From NCBI RefSeq assembly GCF_018070025.1, contig NZ_JAGPYQ010000002.1, positions 2,418,001 to 2,482,000 of the forward strand: 64,000 bases of DNA, in the 5' to 3' direction. Source of the DNA: Streptomyces liliiviolaceus (GTDB taxonomy: Bacteria; Actinomycetota; Actinomycetes; Streptomycetales; Streptomycetaceae). Below the pieces are notes generated by a model. The model saw only the letters and a list, made by a program, of their open reading frames with translations. It was not told the DNA's origin and ran no database searches. This document shows positions 56,468-64,000 of the stretch, piece by piece (position 1 is the first letter of the stretch; each line of letters begins with the position of its first letter). Position numbers and translations under genes: made by a program.

Positions 56468-56737
56468 TCATGGCGCAGTTCCTTCTCGTGCGCGGGTGCG
56501 TGTGCGCGGCTGCGCATGCAGGGCGCGGGTGTGGATGCGCAGGTGTGCACGCGCGGCTGGCGCCCGGCCGGGGCCCGACCAGAACGGGTGCCACCACAGG
56601 CGGGACGACAGCACCACCAAGCGACGCCGGAGCACTGCGTGTGCGGTCGTGGGGCGGGGTGCGGCGAGGGCGTCGTAGGTGCGTTGCACGGCTGCCTGCA
56701 GCTGGATGAGGTCTTGAGGGAAGGGTGCGCGCTCCAT
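56468..56737 (-). CDS. small conserved Streptomyces hypothetical protein
   Basis: An 89-residue protein: MERAPFPQDLIQLQAAVQRT, YDALAAPRP, LVVLSSRLWWHPFWSG, then a basic tail. The arrangement (short helical N-terminus, RLSxRLxWHPFW core) is common in Streptomyces and often sits beside DUF6233 genes, as here. Function unknown. The divergent AT-rich stretch 56745-56780 (TATCGAACTACTATTCGAA) is probably the shared promoter. Confidence 0.6.
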   Translation of the reverse strand: MERAPFPQDLIQLQAAVQRTYDALAAPRPTTAHAVLRRRLVVLSSRLWWHPFWSGPGRAPAARAHLRIHTRALHAQPRTRTRAREGTAP

Positions 56738-56814
56738 GCCTACACGTTATCGAACTACTATTCGAACACGCGAGTGGCGGGCCTGCCTGGTTCCGCCGGA
56801 TCGGGAGCGAGAGT

Positions 56815-57189
56815 ATGTTCGACGACCTACCTGCCGACTTGAGCCGACTACTTACGTTGAGGACCTGGCACGCCATGTGTCTACAGTGCATCGACGCAAA
56901 GATCGCCACTGTCCGGCAGCGGGAAGCCGAGCAGGAACACCGCCGGCTCACCCGGCCCCCGGGGCCGGAGTGGGTCGTCGAGCTGGGCATCGGCGACGGC
57001 CGCCCGCCCGCCCGCCGAAGTCCACGTCGGCCACTGCTACGCCATCGGCAAGCGCCGCCGCCCCATCAGCCGTGACGAAGCCCGCCGACTCCTCAATGCC
57101 GGGCTGCGCGCGTGCAGCCACTGCAGCCCGGACACCCTGCTCGACATCCCCTTATCCAACTGCCCGGCCCTTGCCGCCGCGGCGCGCTG
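56815..57189 (+). pseudogene. DUF6233 protein, frameshifted at a GCCC repeat
   Basis: Starts MFDDLPADLSRLLTLRTW with GGAG upstream, continues CIDAKIATVRQREAEQEHRR and EWVVELGIGDGRPPA. At 57000-57016 a run of GCCC units shifts the frame; one 4-bp unit fewer would restore it. The next frame then gives EVHVGHCYAIGKRRRPISRD, EARRLLNAGLRACSHCSPDT and stops at 57189. This is the full DUF6233 pattern, including its conserved Cys residues. Function unknown. Confidence 0.75.
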
Positions 57190-57273
57190 ACAGCTTCCCG
57201 CTCCTTTGCGGCCTGCCACGCTGCACCGCGGTGTCCACCCACTTCCCCACCCCCTGGATAGGACACCCCCGCG

Positions 57274-57483
57274 ATGACCAGCACTCCCGTACCACCGATC
57301 AGCGAACCCGACCCCTCCACCTTTAAAACGTCCAGCAGCTACGTCGGCCCCCGCTCCGGCTGTCAGCGCGCCACGCTGAAATACGGCTCCGGTGCGCTGC
57401 CCTTGTGCCAGTGGTGCATGGCCACCGCCCGCGACGGTTGGGGGCCCGCCGTGCGCTTCACCAGCACCCGTGCGCGGGACTGA
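57274..57483 (+). CDS. small hypothetical protein with Cys residues
   Basis: A 69-residue frame: MTSTPVPPISEPDPSTFKTS, then SGCQRATLKYGSGALPLCQW and CM. The Cys spacing could bind a metal. Upstream of ATG 57274 the site is weak (GGATAGGA). It follows the DUF6233 gene by 84 bp on the same strand. Confidence 0.45.
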   Translation: MTSTPVPPISEPDPSTFKTSSSYVGPRSGCQRATLKYGSGALPLCQWCMATARDGWGPAVRFTSTRARD

Positions 57484-57534
57484 CCGCTGCGCCGTCAGTT
57501 CAGCGAGGCGAGGGCGCCTTGCCGTGCGCCCTTC

Positions 57535-58711
57535 TCAGGACATCGTGGCTTCCACCGACTCTTCGTTGCCGTCCGCACTGCGAGAAGTCTTCTGCCACCA
57601 GTTCAGGAGACAGCCTCTGGCGATGTACCCGAAGGTGTGGAGATGCATCGGCAGGTCCTTTGCGAGCCACGCGGCATTACCGGCGGCTGACGCGAGGAAC
57701 GAGGGACGCTCATCCGCTGTCATTCCATGGCCCGCAAACGGCACCTGGCACAGCGGAGACGGGAAGGGTACGCCTCCATGCAGCCGCTCTGACCGGTACG
57801 CGTACACCTGGTCGACTGCTTTCCTGAGTTTCGGCCAGGACCAGTCGACCTGCGCATAGACTTCGGGCCGCTTCGGCGGCGGCCCAGGGTGATGCGTCTT
57901 GACGAAGGACATGAAACGGGCGGTGGCTCTCACGACCCCTACGAGATCTGAAGCCACTGCTTCGAGGTGCGCTTCACCCCCTGCTTCGAGCAGCTGCTTC
58001 GCCAGGTCCGGCTTCTCCTGGCGGAGCAAGTCGGCAGGGGAGGCGCTGCTGAGCGCTTCGCGTTGGGCGATTACCTCAAGCGCGGACACGAGGAAGAGCC
58101 AGGCAAGTTCGGGATCGGTGTCGGCCACCCACAGGGCGTCGCGGAATTGGCGAGCGGCCCGGACCAGGGCTACGGCGTCTTCGCAGTCCAGCGCAAGGTA
58201 CCGGTCCATCCAGCCGTCCAGGGACTCCATACCGATCTTCTCGGGTACGGGGTAGATCGGGTGCTCGGTCGCCGTCCATTCAGGGACGCGGTGGCGCAAG
58301 AACTCTGGAGCTCCTCTGGAAGCAGCGTCTGTGAAGCGCCGCACCTGTCCGCCGGATCGCAGACGTATTCCGGCAACGAGAGACAGCACGCACGCAATCT
58401 CGTCTTCAAGCGTGAGGTTCAGCCAGGCGGTGACGTCGGTCTTGTCCATCGGCTGCACGTTAAAGGGAGGAAAGTGATCATCCAGGTACAGCGCCAGCAC
58501 CGGAGCAAGGCGTCCCTTCTCCGGGAAGCCGAACGAGTTGGTCAAGACGTAGGGATGGCAAGCGAGTTCTCTGTCACCTGTCACCTGTCACCTGGGTATC
58601 GGAGTACAGCAGGAACTCAGCTCCCCCCGTACGCTCGCACCCGCGCTCCACGAAGTGCCGGGCGTTCCAGCTCCACGGTGCCGAAACGTCGAACACGGTC
58701 TGTTCATCCAT
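57535..58711 (-). pseudogene. HEPN-domain (Apea-like) protein, split by a 7-bp repeat
   Basis: The long part (57535-58584) encodes about 349 residues ending in an all-helical domain with YRSERLHGG, an R-x4-H motif typical of HEPN RNases. The preceding frame supplies an N-terminus: MDEQTVFDVSAPWSWNARHF, VERGCERTGGAEFLLYSD, and stops just after TQVTGDR. The two frames meet in three tandem copies of CTGTCAC (58571-58591). With two copies the frames join as TQVTGDRELACHPY. So the gene is out of frame as sequenced and could switch by slippage. The GTG inside the repeat might still start a shorter protein. HEPN proteins are frequent in phage defence and toxin systems. Confidence 0.65.
58571..58591. 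repeat. three tandem copies of CTGTCAC
   Basis: The 7-bp unit is repeated exactly three times inside the HEPN gene. A change of one copy shifts the reading frame by one base. Confidence 0.95.
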
Positions 58712-59231
58712 GGAGGCAACGGTGACGGCAGCAACACCTCCTCCACAACGGATTTGATCGCGATTGCCCCCTCTCATGCGCGCCACCGTGATCGTCAGGT
58801 ACCGGCTCGGAGATCGGCCACCTGACTGACTCCATCCGCAGCCGCCCTGCAAGGTGGAAGGCTTCCCAGATGTCATGGATGCTGCCGGAGCCGATGCTCA
58901 CTGCCGCGGCGCGCAGTCCCTCCTTACCGCCACGATCGGCCGCGGAGCCGAAGTTATGGACAGGGTTGAACCTTGTCCGTTGTCCGCGGTGGAGATGGGT
59001 ACCCCCACGGGGGCACCCGCTGCTGGGCCTCGTGCGACGCCTGCTCGACCGATGCTTGGGCGATCGATGCGGGCAGGCGTACGCCGACGGCAGGCGACGA
59101 CGGACCGGCGCGGCGCTGCCGGCCACTGACGATCGTGCGGATCGCGGCCATGGTGGACGCTGTCCCCGTCGGTGGGGTCAGTCGAGTCGTCTGCGGTGTC
59201 GCGCCGAGAGGACTTGCCGAAGGGCACCGTG
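58712..59231. other. interval without a supported gene
   Basis: About 520 bases. A minus-strand frame has a patch GGKEGLRAAAVSIGSGSIHD that looks protein-like, possibly a gene remnant, but no start, stop and family agree. Confidence 0.35.
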
Positions 59232-60386
59232 TCAGTCGCGGGGTGTTCTGAAGAAGGCGCGGATGTCGTCGACGAACAGGTCGGGAACCTCGAATGCGGG
59301 GAAGTGGCCGCCTTCGGCGTGTTCCCGGAAGAAGACGTCGCTGTCGTCGGCTGGGCCGAGAACCTTGCGGACCAGCGGGTCGCTGTAGAACAGGGAGGAG
59401 GCCATCGGAACAGCCGAAGGCCCGCCCCATCCGGGGTTGTCGGCGTGGGCCAGTTCCCAGTAGAAGTCGCCTGCCGCGGGCCCGGTCCGGGTGAACCAGT
59501 AGAGGCTGGCGGTGATCAGTACGTTCTCGCGGCTGATCGGTGTGGCGGGGTTGGCCCACTGCACGAACTTCTCGGCGATCCAGGCCAACTGCAGAATCGG
59601 CGAGTCCGCCAGACCCGCCGAAAGGGCGTTGGGCGCGGTCGAGTGCAGCACCTTGTAGCCCTTCATCTGCGACCAGCCGCGCTGCGCCGCTGCGAGCTTG
59701 GTCCGTTCCTCTTGGCTCAGGCCGTCCGGCACCGGGAGGTCCTCGCCGGCCATGCCGAGCTGGAGCCTGTCGCCGTGGGTGTGCGCGCCGATCACCCGGT
59801 CGGGCAGCAGTGTCGTCACCCGGCCGGTCACGCCGGCTCCCAGGTCGCCTCCTTCGACGCCGAAGCGCTCATAGCCCAATCGGGTCATCAGCTCCCCGAA
59901 AGCCAGGGCGGTGCGCTCCAGGTTCCAGCCGCGCGCCGAGAGCGGGCTGGAGAAGGTGAAGCCGGGCAGGGAAGGAATGACGACATGGAACGCGTCGGCC
60001 GGGTCCCCGACGTGCGCGCGCGGATCGGTGAGCGGTCCGCTCGCTTCCAGGAACTCCACGAACGAGGTCGGGTAACTGTGATTGAGCAGCAGCGGCGTGG
60101 CGTCCGGCTCCGGCGAACGGATGTGCAGGAAGTGGATGGTCTGCCCGTCGATCTCGGTCAGGAAGTGCGGGAAGGCGTTCAGTCGGGCCTCGTGGGCCCG
60201 CCAGTCGAATCCGTCCGCCCAGTAGTCGGCCAGCTCCTGCAGGTAGGCCGACGGGATGCCGTGGTCCCACTCCGATCCGGCGCCGGGGACCGGGTACGGC
60301 GAGCGGGTGCGGGCCAGGCGGTCGCGCAGGTCATCGAGATCGGCCTGCGGAATGTCGATCCGGAACGGGCTGATGTCAGCACACAT
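59232..60386 (-). CDS. epoxide hydrolase (EHN family, alpha/beta hydrolase)
   Basis: About 384 residues. An N-terminal epoxide-hydrolase cap helix region (FRIDIPQADLDDLRDRLART) leads to an alpha/beta hydrolase core. The expected oxyanion segment is NHSYPTSFVEF, the nucleophile Asp lies in EGGDLGAG (GGDWG in most relatives), and the catalytic His is in EGGHFPAFE near the end. A TATATT box ends 7 nt before ATG 60386, which suggests a leaderless mRNA and decides the start; ATG 60392 is the alternative. It hydrates epoxides to diols. Confidence 0.82.
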   Translation of the reverse strand: MCADISPFRIDIPQADLDDLRDRLARTRSPYPVPGAGSEWDHGIPSAYLQELADYWADGFDWRAHEARLNAFPHFLTEIDGQTIHFLHIRSPEPDATPLLLNHSYPTSFVEFLEASGPLTDPRAHVGDPADAFHVVIPSLPGFTFSSPLSARGWNLERTALAFGELMTRLGYERFGVEGGDLGAGVTGRVTTLLPDRVIGAHTHGDRLQLGMAGEDLPVPDGLSQEERTKLAAAQRGWSQMKGYKVLHSTAPNALSAGLADSPILQLAWIAEKFVQWANPATPISRENVLITASLYWFTRTGPAAGDFYWELAHADNPGWGGPSAVPMASSLFYSDPLVRKVLGPADDSDVFFREHAEGGHFPAFEVPDLFVDDIRAFFRTPRD

Positions 60387-60609
60387 GATCATCAATATAC
60401 GAACACACTGGATGTATCGCCATGAAAGTGATGCCGGGGAGGTGGCACGTCCATCGGGCCCGTGGCCGCGAGATGGCTCCCGGCGCGGGCGGCTGACGGC
60501 ACACGGCAGGGGATCTTCGCCATGACGCCTGTTCGACCGTTGAAGCCCCGTGGTGCGGTGGCGTCACCGAAGAGACGCGGTCGGCACGCGTGTCCCGGAG
60601 GAGCGGGTG

Positions 60610-62181
60610 CTATGCGGTGCGGGGATCCGGCAGGTGTGGGGTGACGTCGGCAATGCGCTGCTCGTAGCGGCTCAGCGCGTCGTCCAGTCGGTCCGGAGAA
60701 ATGCCCTCCGGTTGTTGGTCCGCGGATCGCACGCGCTGGAGGGCGTGTTGGAGCACTGCCTCCGCCGTCGCATGGACCGCTGGGTGGTGGGGAGCGCGTC
60801 GTCGGACGGCATCTGCGGCAAAGATCCACATCACGGCAGTCGCGACCTGGTCGTGCGGGGCATCGGAGCCGCGGGCTGGTGGGGCCGGGGCCTCGTGGAG
60901 TGCGGTCGTGAAGCGGTCGGCGAGGTCGGCGCCGCAGGTGCGGGCGATCGCGGCGCGGACCTGGTGGGGCTGGCGCAGGGCCCGGCGGCCGAGGAAGTCG
61001 CGCAAGGCCTCGCTGGTTCCTTCGAAGATGCGGTAGACCCGCAGATCCCGGTACATGCGGGCGGCCCCGCCTGCTTCGTCGTAGCCACGGCCTCCCATGA
61101 GCTGTACCAGGGTGTCGGCGGCTTCGACAGCCCATTCGGCGCCGAAGACCTTGACCGCGATGAGCGGTTCCATCTCCACGGTCTGCCCGGCATCGAGGCG
61201 GTCGGCCAGGTCGTAGACCAGCGCCTCCAGAATGTCGGTGCGGTAGATGGTCTCGGCGAGCCACCTGCGGACCCAGGCCCGTTCGCTCAGGGGCAGGCCG
61301 CCGATGTGCCGGCGGCGGGCGAAGTGCGTGGCGAGCTGGATGATCCGTTTGAGTGAGCCGATGGCGGCGGCGCCCACGCACAGGCGTGAGGCGTTCATCG
61401 AGTCCATCGCCACGGCCCGGCCGTCGCCGCCGGCCAGCACGCTGCTGTCGGGCACGGGTACGTCGGTGAAGTGCATGCGGCTCTGCACCATGCCGCGCTG
61501 GCCCAGAGTGAGGTGTTCCTCGCCGAGGTGCACTCCGGGAGCGGAACTGGGCACCGCCAGGGCGACCAGCGAGGTGGACGTAGCCGACGATGCGGGGCAG
61601 CGGGCGATGACGGTGGAGACGCCAGCCCAGGTGCCGTTGCCGATGAGGTGTTTGGTGCCGTTGAGGAGCCATCCGCCGTCGGATGGACGTGCCAGGGCGG
61701 TGAGTTGGGTGAAGTCGCTGCCGGCGCCGGGTTCGGTCTGGGCGTAGGCGCCGAGGGTGCGGCCGGTGGCCAGTGGGGGCAGCCAGTCTTCTTTCACCTG
61801 GTCGCCGGCCCATACCGACAGTGCGCGGGTGCCGGGGAACACTGAGGTGAACACCCAGGTGCCGAGCCCGGTGTCGATCGCGACCAGTTGTTCGTGCACC
61901 CGGAGCAGATCACCGAAGCGCAGGGCGCCGCCGCCGTACCGCTCCTCGATGAGGGGTCCGAAGAGCCCGGCGCGGCCGAAGTCCTGGACCAGGTACGGGG
62001 GGATGCAGCGTCGCTCGTCGATGAGCCAGGGGTTGATGCGGCGTGGCGCGTACTCGCGCAGCCAGTCGATCTGCTCCTGCGCGCGGCGCCGGCTGACCTC
62101 GGCGGGCGCCGCGGCGGTGAGGCGCGCCAGCCCCCAGCGTGCGCTCGACCCCGCCGTGGGTACGTGATCTGCTGCCACCAT
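60610..62181 (-). CDS. acyl-CoA dehydrogenase family protein
   Basis: A 523-residue flavoprotein with the three-domain acyl-CoA dehydrogenase fold: YAQTEPGAGSD (flavin/substrate contact), GGWLLNGTKHLIGNGTWAG, LGQRGMVQSRMHFTDVPVP, LMGGRGYDEAGGAARMYRDL and YRIFEGTSEALRDFL (usual position near the catalytic base). The C-terminal ~120 residues are an extra helical extension. ATG 62181 has AAAGGCGG before it. It lies 70 bp after the ketosynthase remnant on the same strand, so both may come from one lipid or polyketide cluster. Confidence 0.85.
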   Translation of the reverse strand: MVAADHVPTAGSSARWGLARLTAAAPAEVSRRRAQEQIDWLREYAPRRINPWLIDERRCIPPYLVQDFGRAGLFGPLIEERYGGGALRFGDLLRVHEQLVAIDTGLGTWVFTSVFPGTRALSVWAGDQVKEDWLPPLATGRTLGAYAQTEPGAGSDFTQLTALARPSDGGWLLNGTKHLIGNGTWAGVSTVIARCPASSATSTSLVALAVPSSAPGVHLGEEHLTLGQRGMVQSRMHFTDVPVPDSSVLAGGDGRAVAMDSMNASRLCVGAAAIGSLKRIIQLATHFARRRHIGGLPLSERAWVRRWLAETIYRTDILEALVYDLADRLDAGQTVEMEPLIAVKVFGAEWAVEAADTLVQLMGGRGYDEAGGAARMYRDLRVYRIFEGTSEALRDFLGRRALRQPHQVRAAIARTCGADLADRFTTALHEAPAPPARGSDAPHDQVATAVMWIFAADAVRRRAPHHPAVHATAEAVLQHALQRVRSADQQPEGISPDRLDDALSRYEQRIADVTPHLPDPRTA

Positions 62182-62251
62182 GTCTGTCCGCCTTTCCGGG
62201 TGCTGTACCGGCGCCGTGCCGCACCGCGGATGGTTCGCCGCGGTGGTGTGG

Positions 62252-63270
62252 TCAGGGTGCGGTGAAGAGCAGGACGGCGTTTTGGCCGCCGAAGCCGCTG
62301 GAGTTGCTGAGGGCGAGGCGCACGTGCTGGTTTCGGGCGGCACCGGTCACGACGTCGAGGTCGATCGCGGCATCGAGGCGGTCCAGGTTCGCGGTGGGCG
62401 GCACGGTCTGCTCGGCGATGGTGCGCACGGTCAGCGCGGCCTCGATCGCCCCGGCCGCGCCCATGGTGTGGCCGAGGGTTCCCTTGGCGGAGGTGACGCT
62501 GGCCTGCCCGCACAGCCGGGCCAGCAGCCGGGCTTCCAGGAGGTCGCCCTTGGGGGTGCCGGTGGCGTGTGCGTTGACGTGGTCCACGTCGGCGGGGGTG
62601 GCGCCGGCTTCGGCGAGTGCTGTGGTGATGGCCTGTTCGAGGCCGTAGCTGTGGGGGTGGGGGTCGGTGATGTGGTGGGCGTCCGCGCTGGCCCCGAAGC
62701 CGGCCAGGCGGGCCAGTACCGGCGCCCCGCGGGCGCTGGCGTGCGTGGCCCGTTCCAGCACCAGGACCGCCGCGCCCTCGCCCAGGACGAATCCGTCCCG
62801 TGCGGCGTCGAAGGGGCGTGAGGCCGCGGCGGGGTTGGTGCAGCGGGAGGACAGCGCGTTCATCCGCGCGAAGGCACCGGACAGGATCCGGGTGACGGGA
62901 GCGTCGCTGCCGCCGGCGAGCACCAGGTCGCACGCACCGGAGCGCACCAGTTGCGCGGCCAGTCCGAGCGCGGTGGCCCCGGAGGCGCAGGCAGTGGAGA
63001 CGGCGAAGGTCGGTCCGTGGATCTGCCAGTGCAGGGCCAGTTGGCCCGGGAGCATGTTGGGAGCGAACATCGGCACGGTGAGGGCGGACACCTTCTCACC
63101 GGAGGCCTGCCGGGTGATCTGTTCCTGGAGTGTGCTCACGCCGCCCACGCTGGTGCCGATCACCACCCCGACCCGTGCCGCGTCCCAGCCCTGCGGGTCG
63201 AGCCCGGCCGTCCGAAGCGCCTCCGCGCCGGCGATGAAACCCAGCTGGCTGTAGCGATCGGTGCACCTGC
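62252..63270 (-). pseudogene. beta-ketoacyl-ACP synthase (FabF type) lacking its N-terminus
   Basis: The C-terminal three quarters of a FabF-type ketosynthase are intact: active-site Cys in STACASGATA, His in NAHATGTPKGD and GTLGHTMGAAGAIEA, and the SNSSGFGGQNAV ending. Family similarity begins at DRYSQLGFIAGAEAL, which corresponds to about residue 70 of a normal enzyme. Upstream the sequence switches to the opposite-strand NACHT gene. A GTG at 63295 could start a shortened product, but the missing strands are part of the thiolase core. Confidence 0.8.
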
Positions 63271-64000
63271 CGTCATGCAAGCCCTGAACACTCACCAGCA
63301 GGGCCGGGATGCCGGACCATTGGTTCTGACCTGCCGCACCCGCCACTACAACGTCCTCGCTCCCCAGGCGACGGTGCTGGACGCCGCCCACGTCACGGTC
63401 GACCCCGTCACCGTCGGCGACGCTCGCACCTACCTGACCGACCGCGCCGTGGACGCCGCCCGCTGGCAGCCCCTGCTCGACCACCTCGCCGCCCGTCCCG
63501 GCGGGCTGCTCGCGACCGTGCTGTCCACTCCGTGGCGGCTGTGCCTGACCGCCACCGTCTACCAACGGGACGGCGACCCCGCCGAACTCCTCACCCTCCC
63601 GGACGCCGACGCGCTCGACCAGCACCTCCTGGCCCGCTTCATCCCCGCTGTCACCCGCACCAGCCCCAACCCCCGCGGCTACACCCCCGGGGACGTCCAC
63701 CGCTGGCTCCACCACCTCACCACCCACCTCGACCCCACCGGCACCCTCCACCCCACAGCCCCCGCACGAGCCGAAGCCACCGACCTCGTCCTGCACGAAC
63801 TGTGGCCCCTCGCCGGACGCATCCGCATCCACAGCACCGACGCCCTCCTCACCAGCCTCACAGTTCTGACCACCCTCCCCCTCGTCTGGACCGCCCCCCA
63901 GTCACAGACATGGCCGTTCGCAGTTCTGATCGGCATGTGTGCCGCCGGGGCAGCAAAGGCAGCCCTCCCATCCGCCTCCCCCAACATCGTGAGAAACCCG
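63263..64000 (+). pseudogene. NACHT-type NTPase, 5' part lost, 3' end beyond window
   Basis: An open frame continues to the window end. It reads VMQALNTHQQGRDAGPLVLT, CRTRHYN, DPVTVGDARTYL, LLATVLSTPWRLCLTATVYQ, RDGDPAEL and GYTPGDVHRWLHHL. This is the region after the Walker motifs in Streptomyces NACHT proteins, which often carry an N-terminal HTH. Hydrophobic segments follow from about 63840. The HTH, Walker A and Walker B are absent because the sequence turns into the ketosynthase gene upstream of about 63262. NACHT proteins act in signalling and anti-phage defence. Confidence 0.7.

Noticed and set aside
60392..61813. Long minus-strand frame of 473 codons inside the acyl-CoA dehydrogenase gene
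   Set aside because: It is in another frame of the same strand as a gene with all acyl-CoA dehydrogenase motifs, and its product is Arg/Pro/His-rich.
59232..63270. Epoxide hydrolase, acyl-CoA dehydrogenase and ketosynthase as a biosynthetic gene cluster
   Set aside because: No carrier protein, malonyl transferase or further synthase is visible and the ketosynthase is truncated; at most it is the edge of a former cluster.

Overview
The window is high-GC actinobacterial DNA and looks like a Streptomyces chromosome arm or accessory region. The reasons are the strong third-position GC, GTG and ATGA/GTGA overlapping starts, families typical of Streptomyces (DUF317, DUF6233, DUF6379, ANTAR and STAS proteins, SpoIIE-type phosphatases, an NACHT NTPase), and a sugar ABC importer without its own ATPase. 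No rRNA, tRNA or CRISPR array was seen.

Layout. (1) 1-4.5 kb: a PAPS-reductase-like protein cut by the window edge, a C5-cytosine DNA methyltransferase, a protein with only the DnaB N-terminal domain, and a DUF317 protein, all on the plus strand. (2) 4.6-18.6 kb: a signalling block. It holds an rsbR-rsbS-rsbT-phosphatase-phosphatase operon joined by 4-bp overlaps, a third PAS/GAF/PP2C phosphatase, four further STAS proteins, three ANTAR proteins plus one ANTAR remnant, and a secreted HNH nuclease. No sigma factor gene is visible. (3) 18.7-22.6 kb: decay and insertion sequences, with a frameshifted F420-type oxidoreductase, IS256 and ISL3 scraps, and two IS5-family elements nearly abutting (3 bp apart). 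(4) 22.7-25 kb: two orphan sugar-binding lipoproteins. (5) 26-54.6 kb: a catabolic island. (6) 55-59 kb: small hypothetical genes, three of them frameshifted, including a HEPN-type gene broken at a 7-bp tandem repeat. (7) 59.2-63.3 kb: epoxide hydrolase, acyl-CoA dehydrogenase and a headless ketosynthase, which meets a headless NACHT gene in a clean chimeric junction near 63.26 kb.

The catabolic island is the most interesting part. A minus-strand operon (GMC oxidoreductase, DUF6379 protein, TIM-barrel protein, lactonase) matches the known C-glycoside 3-oxidase plus C-glycoside deglycosidase alpha/beta system. An NHS-type MFS carrier, a ROK regulator, a second TIM-barrel isomerase and a Gfo/Idh dehydrogenase are adjacent. 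Next come an MHS-family carrier, a sugar-type ABC importer, a second ROK and an IclR regulator. A one-carbon cassette follows: a LigM/DesA-like tetrahydrofolate-dependent aryl O-demethylase, MTHFR, PurU, FolD and FolP. FUSC transporter, extradiol dioxygenase, FCD-type GntR and PabB genes close the island.

Four promoter regions in the island (MHS carrier, ABC importer, the demethylase/FUSC divergent promoter, pabB) carry the same previously unnamed site. It is two copies of the palindromic 11-mer CTRYTNWRYAG, always exactly 20 bp apart start to start. This ties transport, O-demethylation and folate supply into one inferred regulon. The inferred overall function is uptake and breakdown of methoxylated plant aromatics, some possibly C-glycosylated, with recycling of the released methyl group through tetrahydrofolate. 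The substrate is not known from sequence.
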